Shown: positions 10,271-22,255, counted from the first letter of the stretch. The stretch: 64,000 bases of DNA from Symbiodinium natans (GCA_905221605.1 CAJNDS010002167.1:505849-569848); one strand, 5' to 3'. Notes: generated from the letters alone by a model not told the origin. Made by a program: numbers and translations.

Positions 10271-13200
10271 CCCGGGAGCAGCCCGAGACGCTGCTGCCAG
10301 GTGCGCGAGTTTCTGCCCCTCTCCTGCCACCTTTTCGTGTTGGCCTTGCTTCTCAGTTTCTTGAGGGTTTAGGGTTTAGGGTTTAGTGTTTAGGGTTTAG
10401 GGTTTAGGGTGTAGGGATTAGGGTTTAGGGTTTACAAACCCTGAAGCCCAAGCCCCCGAACCTTCTGCTTGAGGGTTCAGCGGCTTCAGGTTCGTTTTCC
10501 TAAACCCGAAACCCGAAACCCGAAACCCGAAACCCTAAACCCTAAACCCTAAACCCTAAACCCTAAACCCTAAACCCTAAACCCTAAACCCTAAACCCTA
10601 AACCCTAAACCCTAAACCCACCCAAAAAGCCCCCATAACCCTGAAGCCCTAGCAGGCCCAAAGTGTGCAAGAAGCCGGTTCAGCAGTCATGTCATTCAAG
10701 GGGAGGGGGGGCCACCCTTTTTAGGGGGTTTTGGGTTTAGGGGTATGGAGGGGGTTGTACCCTAAACCCTAAACCCTAAACCCTAAAACCAAAGAAGCCG
10801 TGCAACCCTTTTTGGGTTTTTTAGGGTTTAGGGGTATAGAAGGGGTACCCCAATTTGCAAGCCCCTCCAAAGCCCTCCCTAAAACCTCGAAAGGTCGGAG
10901 GCCGTCGGACGGGCAGCAACATGCACAAGGCCTGCAAGCACGGGCGCTTTCGGGTTTAGGGTTTCGGGTTTAGGGTTTTGTTTGGGGGGGGGGGGGGGGG
11001 AGGGTGGGGGGATTTTTAGTCACTTTGTGGTCAGACGGCCTTGCTTGGTTTTAAGGCGGCTCTTGCTGTATAGGGGCTTGGCCCAACCTTTATATTTCTG
11101 GTGCAGTACGATTCCTGGAAAATCAGGTCTATAAAGGCATTGTCTGCAACAAATCACTGGCCTGTGCCATATCGGGCCCAAACAAGCACCCGGGTCCCAA
11201 GCCCTAAACCTCATTTTTTTGGACTGGCCCCACCCTTCAACCGGTACTTTAACAAAGAGGCCCCGAACCCTTAAGCCCCGATTTCTACCCCGAAGTTCTA
11301 AGGGTCTTAGTATGGGCCCTGAAAAGGGTACCCCTTATATACCCTATACAAATTAAGTGCCCATACATCAGAACCCTTTAAAGGAGGTTAGGGACCATAT
11401 TAAGGGCCCATGAAACTACCCTCAGAGAAGTCCGGAACTCCTCAACCACTAGGGTTTAGGGGGTTACGGGTTTACGGGTTTGTGGGTTTCGGGTTTGGGG
11501 TTTTAGGGTTTTGGGGTTTAGGGCTTTAGGGCTTTAGGGCTTTAGGGCTTTAGGGCTTTAGGGCTTTAGGGCTTTAGGGCTTTAGGTTTTTGTGGGGTGT
11601 AGGGGTTTAGGGGTTTGGGGTTTAGGGCTTAGGGTTTAGGATTTAGGGTTTAGGGTTTAGGATTTAGGGTTTAGGGTTTAGGGTTTGGGGCAACTCGTTC
11701 AAGGATCCCAAGTGGTCATCTGCCTGGAATACCCTGCTGTGCGGGAAGAAGTCCGGGCCTGGGCATGGCTTCAGTTTAGGGTTTCGGGTTTAGGGTTGAG
11801 GGTTTAGGGTTTAGGGTTTAGGTTTAAGGTTTCGGGTTTAGGGTTCATAGAGCAATCGGTGGCCCAGTGGTACGTTTATTTGTTTTTGTTTCTTTTTTTT
11901 GGGGGGGGGGGGGGGGGGGGGGGGGGAGGGGGGGGAGGCTTTTGGGTTCCCTTATGGCAGCAACGGCCACCAAAATGGGTACCCTGATTAAAAAAACGAT
12001 TACTGGGCTACCTACCAAGGAATTCCGAGATTGCAGTGTTTCTGAGCTTTCAGATGTGTGTGGGGGTGGTTGATCTACATCACAGGCCTGGAACTTTTGC
12101 TTTCGCGGGTTTCAGTTCAAACCTCGGGAACAGCAACGTTTAGATCACCCCAAAACCCCCCACTGTGTTGCTTGAAGCTGCCCTTTCATTCGGGTTTAGG
12201 ACGCACGTTTAGGGTTTAGGGTTTAGGGTTTAGGGTTTAGGGTTTAGGGTTTAGAACCGCCCACGGCTACTGTACGCTTGAGTCATTCCAGGTAGACACC
12301 AGGAATGTGTGGGTTTCCGAAGATCCCTAAACCCTAAACCCTAAACCCTAAACCCTAAACCCTAAACCCTAAACCCTAAACCCTAAACCCTAAACATCCC
12401 TAAACCCTAAACCCTTTTTATGCTGTGCCTTTCAGGGGAGTCTATTTGTAAACCAACTCTGACCTGTCGGGAAGCACTGTTGGCCTTCAGGCGGTGGGTC
12501 ATGTTCCCGCGCGATGCCGCTGCTGCGACCATAGGCCTCAGCCCTGGAGAAAGCTTAAACCTCACACCCGAAACCCTTTAGACCTTAAACCCTAAAGCTA
12601 AGTTGGGTTTAAGTGCTGGCTTCCTGGTAAATTCAAAAAGGACACCCCCCCAAATCCTAAATGCTAAACTCTATAAGCCCCAAATCCTCAATCTCAAGCC
12701 CTCAACCCGGAACCCTGAACCCGTCTGCCGCCCTTGACTATGAGACTGGGTTTAGGGTTAAGGGTTTAGGGTTTAGGGTTTCAGACACTCAGGTGCCATG
12801 GAAGGCGACGCCTACAAGGACGCCTGGCTGGCTTGATGGGGGAGCCTTTTGCGAGTAGGCCCTTTTTCCCCTTTTGTAAGGTCCTGGTGTGGGGTTTAGG
12901 GTTTAGGGCTTAGGGTTTAGGGTTTAGGGTTTTGAGTTTAGGGTTTGCGGCCCTTGTTAACATGTAATGAAGGCCGCATCGCTCGACGCAAGTTGGCGAT
13001 TGGGAATTTCAAGTTGTGATCTCTTTTTGGGGTGCCCGGATTACAAGGCTCCGTATTCCGTATTCTCGCAGGAGCGCTGACAGGGAAGGTACACCCTAAA
13101 CTCCCGAAACCCTCTAAATCCCCTAAACCCCCTAAACCCTAAACCCCCTAAACCCTAAACCCTAAACCCATTGTTTAGAGGGCTTAAGGCCTTCGTGGCC

Positions 13201-16200
13201 TTGGTGGCCTTCAGGATGGCGGGCCGCAGGCGTACTGGTGGCTGGACCACTATCCCCGGCTGAGAGAGAAGGGCAAGGAGCTGGGTATGGCTGGGGGCTC
13301 GGTTTAGGGTTTAGGGTTTAGGGTTTAGGGCTGGGGCGCTCGGTCGAGCCAGCATCCCGTAGACACGTGGAGGTTTACGAAAGTCGCGGACCCCTAAAAT
13401 AGACCCCTCAAATAGTAGGATTCCCTTATAATAAGGACCCCCAAAAAGGTACCCCGAATTTCGGAAACCCCCGTATAACTTGAAACCCCAAGCCCTCGCA
13501 CTCGATTTAACCTTCTTGTACTCTTGATATGAGAACCTTTTAGTTGTTGACATTGTCTGGGCAATTACTTATTTTGATGCGTCAAATAAGGATTTGCTTG
13601 AGAATCAGAAGAGTGCGTGCGACAGAATTTTCGCATAAATGGTAGACTTATGGTAGTATTGCTAATCCTACTCTATACCTGTTTTGTTTCATGGTTGTCC
13701 CTGAGGGTTCTCATGTCAAGGGTTCCCATATGGCCAGTTCTCGAAAAGATGGTCCATTTTTGGGCACCCTAAATAAGAGGGGCCCGCCTTGCAATAAGTA
13801 AGTTCGTCATACTTTGGAGAAATCACCACATTTCACCCTAAACCTGAAACCCTAAACCCTAAACAGAAGTGCCCCTACGAAACTATTGAAGAGAGGCTTG
13901 AGCTTGGAAAAAAGGAGGTGATGCTTGCGGGTTGAAAGGAGTTTAATGTCAACCCAAAGAGCCCAACGCCCCAAATCACGGGGCTTTGGGGTTTAGGGTT
14001 TAGGGATACACTTTATGGTACTTCAAAAGACCTTTCTGGCAAATTTCAGGTCATCTGCCCGTGAAGCGTATGGGACTCTCAGGGAACGCAACACTATATT
14101 CACTATATGGTGAGTTCTCAAAAAAAGCCTTGTTCGTTTTTGTTGTGCGAGAAAGGCACACGAACCATGATGTAATCAACTTGATGTCGTCGTTATGAGG
14201 CGGCCCCCCAAGTACAGCTCCATAAACACCAATGTGGTGACAGTATAGCGCTAGCTTCACGCTAGCACTTCCCTCATCCGCCGAGACCCATCAGCCTGAA
14301 ATCCCCCGAAACCCCAACCCTAAGCCCTAAACTTCAAACCCCCCCCCCCCCCACCCCTCCCCTTCCCCCCAACTGCTACGCCCTGAACCCTCAAGCCCCA
14401 AAAGTCCGCCCCCGCCCCCGCCCCCTTTGACACCCAAAGCCCTCCAACCCGAAATCCCTGAACCCCAAATACCTCAGCCCTTAAGCAACCTGAAACCTCT
14501 TGAGGTGGACTTGCTGCAGTGTCCAGGAGACACTGCGCCCGGCCTCGGCATTGGCATGTGCAGATGGGTTTCGCCTTTTTGTTGGCTCCTGAGGCTTTCC
14601 TTAGGGTGTCTGGTTTTGGGTCAAGGTTTTAGGGTTTTGAACGGTTTAGGGATCAGGTAGGCCTTGGTTGGGGTATTCTGCATTTTCCCTTTTTGGTCTT
14701 GCGGGGATGATCTTTAGGAATGTTGTTCAGAGGCTTTTAAGGGCCATCCTAGTTTGTAATAAGGCTTTCAGGCATAGGGTGTAAGCTTAGCCCTGAACCC
14801 TAAACCTTTTGGGCTTTGGGATCGTCTCTGAGCGCAAAAGTCCTCACATCACCCCAGTAAGTCCTCATACGGTTTCCTCCCACACTCCCCCCCCCCCCCC
14901 CCCCACCCAAGAAAGAACTTCCGGAGGCAAGCCCTAAACCCTAAACCCTAAACCCTAAACCCCACCGAGAAGACCTCCTCTCCGAGGTCTTCGTGCCAGC
15001 TGGCTGGTGGCATGCCACCCTGAACCTCCCGGATGATGGGGAGGATCCAAGCTGAGTAGGGTTTAGGGTTTAGGGGTTGGAGATCAGGCTTTAGGGTTTA
15101 GCTGAATAGGGTTTGCCTGGGACTCTGTTTACCTTACGGTGGCGTTTTTTAAATAAGTGGAGGGCGGCCAACCTGCCATGGCAAGGGGGGTAGTATAGAA
15201 GACCAGTTTAAATCCGCATGTTTTCGTATTTGCCCTCCACCCCTCCCCTCCACCCCTCCACCCCTCCACCCCTCCACCCTTCCACCCCTCCACCCCTCCA
15301 CCCCTCCACCCCTCCACCCCTCCACCCCTCCACCCCTCGGGGGGGTGGAGGAGGGCGGATGTTTAAAATGCTGTGCGGCCTGACGCCGCGCTCTACGGAG
15401 GTAGTATGAAATACTTGTTTTTTTCTGTTTACATATCCGGGTGTTTCGGGATTTAGGGCTGGCTTGTTGTTGGGCCTTGTTAGGCTTTAGGAATGTGTTT
15501 TTTGTTGTTCTGGCTTGTTTAGGGTTTAGGGTTTTTGGGTTTTTTTGCGTGTAGGGCTTGTTGCGAAACTCTGAAGTAGAACGTATGGTCTCTAGGATTT
15601 GTTGCCATATCTGCCACTTCGACTATCCCTTAAACTCTAAAAGGCAAGTCCGTGATTTCTAGGGGTTAGTGGCAAGCCATATTCGAGAAAGTCCGTTGCA
15701 GAACTGGAGGTTTAGGGTTCGCTATTGTTTGCTATTCTACTTTGCTATGGCTTGCTCTTCTACCTTCATACAAAGATCACATCGTACTAACATGCTATGA
15801 AAGTATAATGCCGTCATACCATCACATATACGATCATACTACGATACTGTACTTCCATGATTTTGTTTTGCTTGTGCACCCTTTTGGTTAGGGTTTAGGG
15901 TTTAGAGTTTAGGGTGTAGGGTTTAGGGCTTAGGGGTTAGGGTTGCCTGCGAGGATGTCACAGTCGCCTGCACTCGCAACATCTTCCCCGCCGAGACGTT
16001 GGATTTCGCCCGGGCCTCGTCATGACCCTGAATCCCTTAAGGAAGAAAAGAATCCTTAAATATGGTCACTTCTCTGAAATATGGTCCCTTTTTAGGCACC
16101 CTTAACCATTAGGGGCCGCCTTCGAATTGTGACCGCAACAGGGACCAGAATCAAGAGAAGTGACCATATGCCGGGCACTTTGTGGTGCTTGCTTTGCTGC

Positions 16201-18357
16201 CTCCTAAGAGCCAAGGGTATATGACGGTGCTTGCAGGAGGTGGCTTCCAGGGTTTAGGGTTTAGGGTTTAGGGTTTAGGGTTTAGGGTTTAGGGTTTAGG
16301 GTTTAGGGGCAGTAGTTCACTCATTCATCCTGCGAGGCCCGAAGCCCTAAACACTTCAAACCCAAAGATTGTGAACCCTTCCTCCAACCAGGCACCCGAA
16401 GCCCTGAATCCTAAACCCTAAACCCTGAACCCTAAACCCTAAACCTTAAACCCTAAACCCTAAACCTAAACCCTAAACCCTAAACCCTAAACCCTAAACC
16501 CTAAACCCTAAACCCTAAACCCTAAACCCTAAACCCTAAACCCTAAACCCTAAACCCTAAACCCTAAACCCTAAACCCTAAACCCTAAACCCTAAACCCA
16601 ATCATTGCTACCAGGTCCTACCACGCATGCGCGGTGCGGACCCTGCCTTTGCCACTCGATCTGCAGACCGCCACGCTTGGGTTTAGGATCTGGGAGGGGA
16701 TCTCAAGCTCGGGATACCTGTGTATGGTAGGGTTTAGGGTTTAGGGTTTAGGGTTTAGGGTTTAGGGTTTAGGGTTTAGGGTTTAGGGTTTAGGGTTTAG
16801 GGTTTAGGGTTTAGGGTTTAGGGTCAAGGAGTAGAGGCTTTTTGGGGGGTACATTAAGGGATTCCTGCAAATGCCCATGCAGCTTTGTTGGGCTTCTATT
16901 GTTTTTCAGTTAGAATTGCAAGTGTTGGTGTTTCGCAGGGTCTTGAATACACTCCTGCAGGGGCATGCGTCCGTCTGTGGCCGGGAGGGTGCTGTGTACG
17001 GCGATGGCGACAGCAGATGAGTGAGCTAGGGTTTGGGGTTCCCGCAAACCCTAAACCCTAAACCCTAAACCCTAAACCCTAAACCCTAAACCCTAAACCC
17101 CCAAAAGCCCAAACCCTAAACCCCTCAGTCTTGGAGGAAAACTACAGCTGGGGACTTGCAGGGCTTATAGGGTTCAGGGGAGCGGGGGGGTGGGGGGGGG
17201 CTCTCAGGGTGGTTACATGGTCCCTTATTACGGTCCCTTACCTTCTTTAAAGGCTTCTGAAGTATGAGCCCATGCATTGTCGATGGGGTATTTTTGGCGC
17301 AAGGAAGACGGCCCATATGAAGGGACCATGTACCCACCCGAAACTTAGGGCTCAGCGGCACGAGGGTCAGGGCTTACTGTTTGGATCTGCTTGGTTCAGG
17401 ATTCGGGCGCTTGGATTTCCTACACCGCTGAAACGCAGCAAAAGGCCGATTCTCCCAGAGGAGAACCCTAAACTCTAAACCCTCCCACAGGAGAACCCTA
17501 AACTGTAAGCCCTATATATATATATATATATATAGTGTATATACATTTGAAACATCCAAAGTATTACTCCCACCTCAATTTCAGGGGCGTATTGGGGCCC
17601 CTTGGAATCTGGAGGCGAAAACCTTCCTGGAGCTACTGCGGCAGCAGCGGCCGCAGGCGTTCAGGCAGGGCAGCAGTCAGTAGGTTTGAGTTTGGGGTTT
17701 GGGGTTTGGGGTTTGGGGTTTGGGGTTTTCGGTTTTTTTTGTTTTCGGTTTTCGGTTTCGGGTTTCGGGTTTCGGGCCAGTTTAGGGCGTATAGGGCCAG
17801 AGTTTTACGAAACAGTGTCTGAGGGTTTGGCGGGGTTTGTCGGAAGTGAGTGGCATTTCGGCTGGGGCGGGTTTAGGGTTTAAGGTTTAGGGTTTAGGGT
17901 TTAGGGTTTAGGGTTTAGGGGGTTGGTGGGGTTTGGGGCGCAGGATGTGGGTGGCTGCTTCGCTTCCGAAGCGGTTCCCAGCAAGACCCAATATTACAAG
18001 CTACATAAGTGCCCTTACAATGGATGAAGGTATGTACATACATATATATATATATATATATATGTATGTATACATGTCCGTATATCTATTTAAGAGCCTC
18101 CGGCTCAAGCCGCCGACCCCGCTGGAGCATAGTTGAGACCCGCTCGCATGGAAGATCATCCCCGGCAGAGTTCTGTGAATCGTTTGGGGGGGGGTAGGGG
18201 GTAGCACCAGGACAAGCTCAAGCCAAAAAGACAGGTGGGTGGGGGTGGGGGGGTGGGGGGGTGGGGTTGGGAGGGGGGTGGTTGGGGGGGGGGGGGGGGG
18301 GCGGGGGGGGGAGGTTGGGGGGGGGGGGGGGTTTGGGGGGGGGTGGGTGCGGGGGGT

Positions 18358-18389
<32 letters not shown>

Positions 18390-18915
18390 GCGGGTGGGGG
18401 GGGGGGGCATGGGGGTATCTTGGGGGGGGGCGGGAGGCGGGAAACGCTGATTTTGCTGAGGGCGTCCTACCGCCCAGTAGAACCCCCCGCTAGTTACGCT
18501 GTGCGTGGGTGGCGGTCCTCCACGAGAAAAAATGGTGTGCACCGAACCCCCCCACCACCCGGCCCCAACCCCGCCCCCTCCCCCCCACCCTCTCCCCCCC
18601 CCCCCCCCACCCCCTCCCCCACCCCCCCCCCGCGTTTTGGGGGGGGGTAAGGAGGGAAAGAGGGAGGTTTCACCTCCTTTTCCCATCCAACACGCCGCCA
18701 GGGTCAGCGGATTCATTCCTAAACCCTAAACCCTAAACCCTAAACCCTAAACCCTAAACCGTAAACCCTAAACCCTAAACCCTAAATGCACTTTCGTAAA
18801 TACAGGCCATGGGGAACTCTGAGTGCGCAGGTTCATTCCAGACGGGGATCCTGCGCACGACGAGGCGGCGGCAAAGCCGGCAGTGGTGGGAGCTTCTCTG
18901 TGCGGCCCCAAGTAG
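10271..18915 (+). CDS. JMJD6-like JmjC-domain oxygenase, split into many tiny exons
   Basis: Best read as an Fe(II)/2-oxoglutarate JmjC oxygenase resembling JMJD6. Exons I can support: 10271-10300; 10894-10929 (TGSNMHK, GC donor); 11704-11750 (DPKWSSAWNTLLCGKK); 12491 to about 12545 (RWVMFPRDAAA); 13215-13284 (AYWWLDHYPRLREKG); 14973-15050 (VFVPAGWWHATLNLPDD, GC donor); 15964 to about 16018 (ACTRNIFPAETLDF); 16615-16680; 17615-17679; and a possible last exon about 18842-18915. Codon phase agrees at most junctions, including 10929/11704, 11750/12491, 13284/14973, 15050/15964 and 16680/17615. The iron triad is visible: His and Asp of HKD, formed across one junction, and the His of GWWH; the GKKRW lysine fits 2-oxoglutarate binding. 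JMJD6-type enzymes act in the nucleus on lysine or arginine side chains; the substrate here is unknown. The 5' part, the 12.5-kb exon end and the 3' end are unresolved, and about nine residues usually found before VFVP are missing from the model. Confidence 0.65.
10512..10620. repeat. CCCGAAA/CCCTAAA array inside a JmjC-gene intron
   Basis: Four CCCGAAA units followed by about 12 CCCTAAA units. Confidence 0.95.
11515..11587. repeat. AGGGCTTT octamer array
   Basis: About 9 tandem copies of the octamer AGGGCTTT, a length variant of the telomere unit, inside a JmjC-gene intron. Confidence 0.9.
12325..12398. repeat. CCCTAAA array near an intron 3' end
   Basis: About 10 CCCTAAA units upstream of the exon that starts at 12491. 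The same intron begins with TTTAGGG units at about 11774-11850. Confidence 0.9.
15117..15140. mobile_element. MITE-like family M2, left-end fragment
   Basis: CCTGGGACTCTGTTTACCTTA matches the left terminal repeat of the M2 family; the right end is not seen. Confidence 0.5.
15234..15340. repeat. CCCCTCCAC minisatellite
   Basis: About 11 tandem 9-base units (CACCCCTCC) inside a JmjC-gene intron. It gives spurious open frames on both strands. Confidence 0.9.
16248..16822. repeat. Opposed telomere-type arrays flanking a 66-bp exon
   Basis: TTTAGGG units at 16248-16308, about 28 CCCTAAA units at 16395-16598, then after the exon 16615-16680 another TTTAGGG block at 16729-16822. The CCCTAAA block is the longest near-pure array of that orientation in the window. 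The exon's donor is GTTTAG, as if the repeat itself supplied the splice site. Confidence 0.9.
17511..17536. repeat. (TA)n microsatellite
   Basis: About 12 TA repeats. A second short TA tract is at 18040-18064. Confidence 0.9.
18233..18652. repeat. G-rich tract followed by C-rich tract
   Basis: 18233-18445 is almost all G with scattered T (GGGGGTGGG-like units). 18541-18642 is almost all C with scattered A/T. A 95-base spacer separates them, so the two could pair as a hairpin or form G-quadruplexes. The long Gly-rich and Pro-rich frames here are not called as genes. Confidence 0.85.
18719..18786. repeat. CCCTAAA array
   Basis: About 9 units, one with a CCGTAAA variant, upstream of the putative terminal JmjC exon. 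Confidence 0.9.
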
Positions 18916-19845
18916 GGGGTGTAATTCGGGTTTGGGGGAGGAGGGTCTAGGGTTTAGGGTTTAGGGTTTGGGGTTTAGGGTTGAGGCTTTAGGGTTTAGG
19001 GTTGTAGTTGTCGTCGCTTTGATCCTTGCTTGCACCCTGACAACGCCCCAAAGCCTCCTTCGGGCTCTGGGGTAGGGTGCTATAAAGCCCGAACATGCCC
19101 GAACCCTAAAAAATTGTAGGGTGGGGTCCCAGGGGCCGCAAAAGGGCTCTGGCAGCATCCCGGGTCCAAATACGCCCCAAGCCCTAAAACGCAGTATCTT
19201 GGGGGGTACTTGGAGTTTCCGAGTTTTTTCGAGGAAACCGTCCAGCTGCGACCCACAGCTCTGACAACCCTTTTAGCCCCTAGACGCCCTAGACGCCTTA
19301 TGAACTCTAGACCCTTCATCCTAAACTCTTGCCGCTAAACCCTGAACCCCAAACCCTAAACCTTCTGGAGCCCAAACTCTTTCCCCCTGAGCTGATGCCC
19401 ACGAGTCCCACGAGCCTCCAGCCTAAACCCTCGCTATCCCACAGGGGTTGAGGGTCTCGGGGTTAGGGACGGAAAAGGGTTCTATGGCTTAGGGACTAAA
19501 AACCAACCCCCAACCTTAAACCTTAAACCCTAAACCCGAAACCCTAAACCCTGAACCCTGAACCCTGAACCCTGAACCCTGAACCCTAAACCCTAAACCC
19601 CAAACCCCAAACCCTAAACCCAACTACGGTTGACCGAAAACCCAAGAGCCCTCACCGGCCAGATCCTGGCAGCTACATCGGCGCCGATGTGAGTCGCTAA
19701 GTTTAGGAGAGTGCCGGCCGTGTGCTCAGGGGGCTTGCAAACAGGGTTCAGGGCCTTTAGGGTTTAGGGTTTAGGGTTTCGGGTTTCGGGTTTCGGGTTT
19801 CGGGTTTGGGGTTTAGGGTTTAGGGTTTAGGGTTTAGACCCTACC

Positions 19846-19929
19846 GGGACTCTATCTACCTACAGTTTAGTAGTCCCTGCCCCTCAATTCATCGGCATAA
19901 CCCATTAAACTGCAGGTAAAGAGAGTCCC
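19846..19929. mobile_element. MITE-like family M2, copy 3
   Basis: Left end GGGACTCTATCTACCTACAG and right end the complement of CTGCAGGTAAAGAGAGTCCC: long inverted repeats over about 84 bases. Confidence 0.85.
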
Positions 19930-20638
19930 ACGCATAACCTGTACCCATGTGCCCTAAACCCTTTTTACCCTAAACAATATACTCCCTAAGCCCTAACCCG
20001 GTTTAGGGCTTCGGGCCTAGAATCTTAGACTTAGGGGGATGGGAACCCCTAAACCCTAAAAACTAAACCCTAAACCCTAAACCCTAAACCCTAAATTTAC
20101 CCTTTTCTTTGCTCCTTTGTTAAACGGGGTTTGGGTTCCCAAGCCATGATTTAGGCCAGCACGCGGTGCCCCTCCTTCATGCTTAGGCTTAGGGCTTAGG
20201 GCTTAGGGCTAAGTTTCGGGAGGGCCTAGCCTGCTTGGCACTTGGATTGGGGCCTTTTCTTCCCTGCCCCCTAAGCACAAAAGCCCAAAAGCCCTAAAAC
20301 ACCACAGCCTTAAGATCCTAGCATGCCTTAACCCCCCCCCCCACCCCCCAGATATAACCCCCGAAATCCCCTAAACCCTAGCCACTAACCCTAAACCCTA
20401 AACCCTAAACCCTAGTGAGCCACAAGCCCTTTGGAGTGCCAGAACTCAGGGCCAAGCACAAGTTCTACAGGGCGCAAGTTGTGAGTTCTGGGGTTCGAGA
20501 AGATCTTACGCACGGGGTGCCCGAAGAAGGGACCATGATCAAGAGCATATTGAGCTTCGTGTTTTTTTTTTTTCAGTTTTTCTGCGTTGCCCAGAACCCA
20601 AACCCTAAACCCTAAACCTTAAAGTCTCAGCCGTGAAA

Positions 20639-20752
20639 CCCAAACCCCAAACCCCAAACCCCAAACCCCAAACCCCAAACCCCAAACCCCAAACCCCAAA
20701 CCCCAAACCCCAAACCCCAAACCCCAAACCCCAAACCCCAAACCCCGAACCC
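20639..20752. repeat. CCCCAAA variant array
   Basis: About 16 near-identical CCCCAAA units. The 75- and 70-residue frames over it are repeat translations. Confidence 0.95.
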
Positions 20753-21074
20753 AAACCATGCTACTCTGCCTCAGCCCATAGGTTGCTCCAGCCGAGCGAC
20801 AGGGGCCAGAAATGTTATGGGAAAGTGACACTCCATGATTCCATCATGCCAAGCTCTTAGGCATATCAGTGATATGTTCGCCTCTGGGAGCATGACATTC
20901 CATGACACCAAAGCACGGTTTAGGGTTTAGGGTTTAGGGTTTAGGGTTTAGGATTTAGGGTTGAGGGTTGAGGGTTTAGGGTTTAGGCTTTGGTGTAAAA
21001 CTTGCAGGGTTTCTAGTTGGGTCTCAGTGCCCTTCAGAGCGACATCCAGGAGCGCTCCTCCATTCAGCCCATGC

Positions 21075-22255
21075 ATGTTTGCGCCAGATGTGTCCCTCTT
21101 GCTAAGTCCGACCGAGATCGACATCAGCTCCGGCGATGATGAGCCAGCTGAGCAACCGCCGCAAGTGCCAAAGGATGAAGAAGACCTCCCTTTGAGCATC
21201 TTGTTCGCAGACGAGCTTCCTAAGACACCTGGGCCGAGTGCTGGAACACCCGGAAGTGACGGCAGCGAAGTTGTGGAGGTGACCGAAGCGTTGCAAGAAC
21301 GGTGGCCAAGGAAGGCCTCGCCCCAGAAGGCCTCGCCCCAGAAGGCCTCACCCGAGGCCTCACCCCAGAAGGCCACACCCCAGAAGGCCTCACCCCAGAA
21401 GGCCTCACCCAAGAAGGCCTCACCCAAGAAGGCCTCACCCAAGACGGCCTCACCCAAGAAGGCCTCACCCAAGAAGGCCTCACCCCAGGCCAGGATGCTG
21501 CCCGGCAACTCCCCGAAGCCTCGAGGCAGAGGACCCAGCCCAGGAGCATCCGAGGTGGCAGGCAGCGTGGTTTGCCGCAAAGCAGAGATCCATCGCAGAG
21601 AAGACATCAGCAGCCCCCGCGCGCCAAGCACGCCCGCGCGGTCCTTGCGGGCCCTGCAGAGCTTGCCCGAGGCGCTTTCCCCTCGCTCCGCATCCCAGGG
21701 ACAGAGCCCACGACATCTGAGCCCCGGCCCAAAGAGTCCCAAGCCAGCTGCGCCTAAGCCCCCGGCCTTGGCCGGCAAGCGTAAGACCCTTGCCCAGCGC
21801 CTGCAGGAAAGGCAGAAGCAAGCAAGGACGGCGAAGAGAGCAGAGGACACTCTATCCCCCAGTTGGGAATTATGTTCTTTATAAATTTTGTTTATATAAA
21901 ACCCAAGAGGATATTAAAAGTATTGGTTTTAATAAGGTTCTAAGGGGATGTAGAGGACAAGGAGGCCAGAGCAGCCTCGAGAGCTGTGGCGAAGCAGGCG
22001 AAGGTCGAAAAGATTGAGCAGCTACTGGCAGACACCATCCGTGGCGACCGCAAGTTCTACGAGAAGCTGCTGTGTTTCGAAGTCATGGACATAGAGGATG
22101 TGGCGAAGTGGGTTCACGCGGCGAATGAAGACCTGCGATCGGTCGGGCGGAAGCGCATACGGGACTTCCTTGAGGCCCAGGGCTTCGTAGTTACGCAGCA
22201 GCGGAAGATGCCACAGGAGGTCTTTGCGAAAGCCATGTTTCGGCCCTTCAGATGA
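21075..22255 (+). CDS. SPKK-repeat (histone-H1-like) basic protein with an introner-like intron
   Basis: I recognise no named family. The chosen start is the ATG at 21075, because the frame further upstream is repeat-derived; an upstream exon is possible. Residues 1-75 are acidic (ISSGDDEPAEQ). Then come about 12 copies of a KASPQ/KASPK unit (about 21311-21489), the kind of SPKK motif that binds the DNA minor groove in H1 and dinoflagellate histone-like proteins. After that comes a Pro/Ser/Arg-rich segment, and a helical C-terminus in exon 2 (VEKIEQLLADTIRGDR…, VAKWVHAANEDLR). Preferred model: exon 1 21075-21845, intron 21846-21955 with a GA donor, exon 2 21956-22255, about 356 residues. A GT-AG alternative (21862-21953) also keeps phase. 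A chromatin role is inference from composition. Confidence 0.65.
21311..21489 (+). repeat. Coding minisatellite, 15-base SPKK units
   Basis: Tandem AAGGCCTCACCCMAG-type units of 15 bases, about 12 copies with one shorter unit, encoding KASPQ/KASPK. They are conserved at DNA level, so recent expansion is likely. Confidence 0.85.
21842..21959 (+). mobile_element. Introner-like insertion with an 8-bp target duplication
   Basis: AGAGGACA occurs at 21842-21849 and again at 21952-21959. The 110 bases between equivalent points are AT-rich and interrupt the reading frame. Removing exactly one duplication unit restores an open frame (AKRAEDKEARAAS). The insertion is therefore spliced as an intron or disables the gene. 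Confidence 0.7.

Larger units (their letters stand above)
18916..21074 (+). other. Intergenic/intronic stretch, little assignable
   Basis: This holds TTTAGGG and CCCTAAA arrays, one M2 element, a CCCCAAA array, and one exon-like island near 19645-19692 that ends at a strong GTGAGT donor (frame LTGQILAATSAP or a neighbouring frame). I could not connect that island to a gene. Confidence 0.4.

Noticed and set aside
18156-18736. 186-residue Pro-rich and 129-residue Gly-rich frames
   Set aside because: They come from the poly-G and poly-C tracts; composition is not that of a protein family.
20619-20860. Open frames of NPKPQT or GLGFGVW repeats on both strands (also at 35176-35458, 17535-17883 and elsewhere)
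   Set aside because: They are direct translations of CCCTAAA/CCCCAAA units, whose lack of stops in some frames creates long artefact frames.
20948-21850. 300-residue - strand frame opposite the 21-kb gene
   Set aside because: Antisense shadow; its GEAFLGEAF repeat is the complement of the KASPK coding minisatellite.
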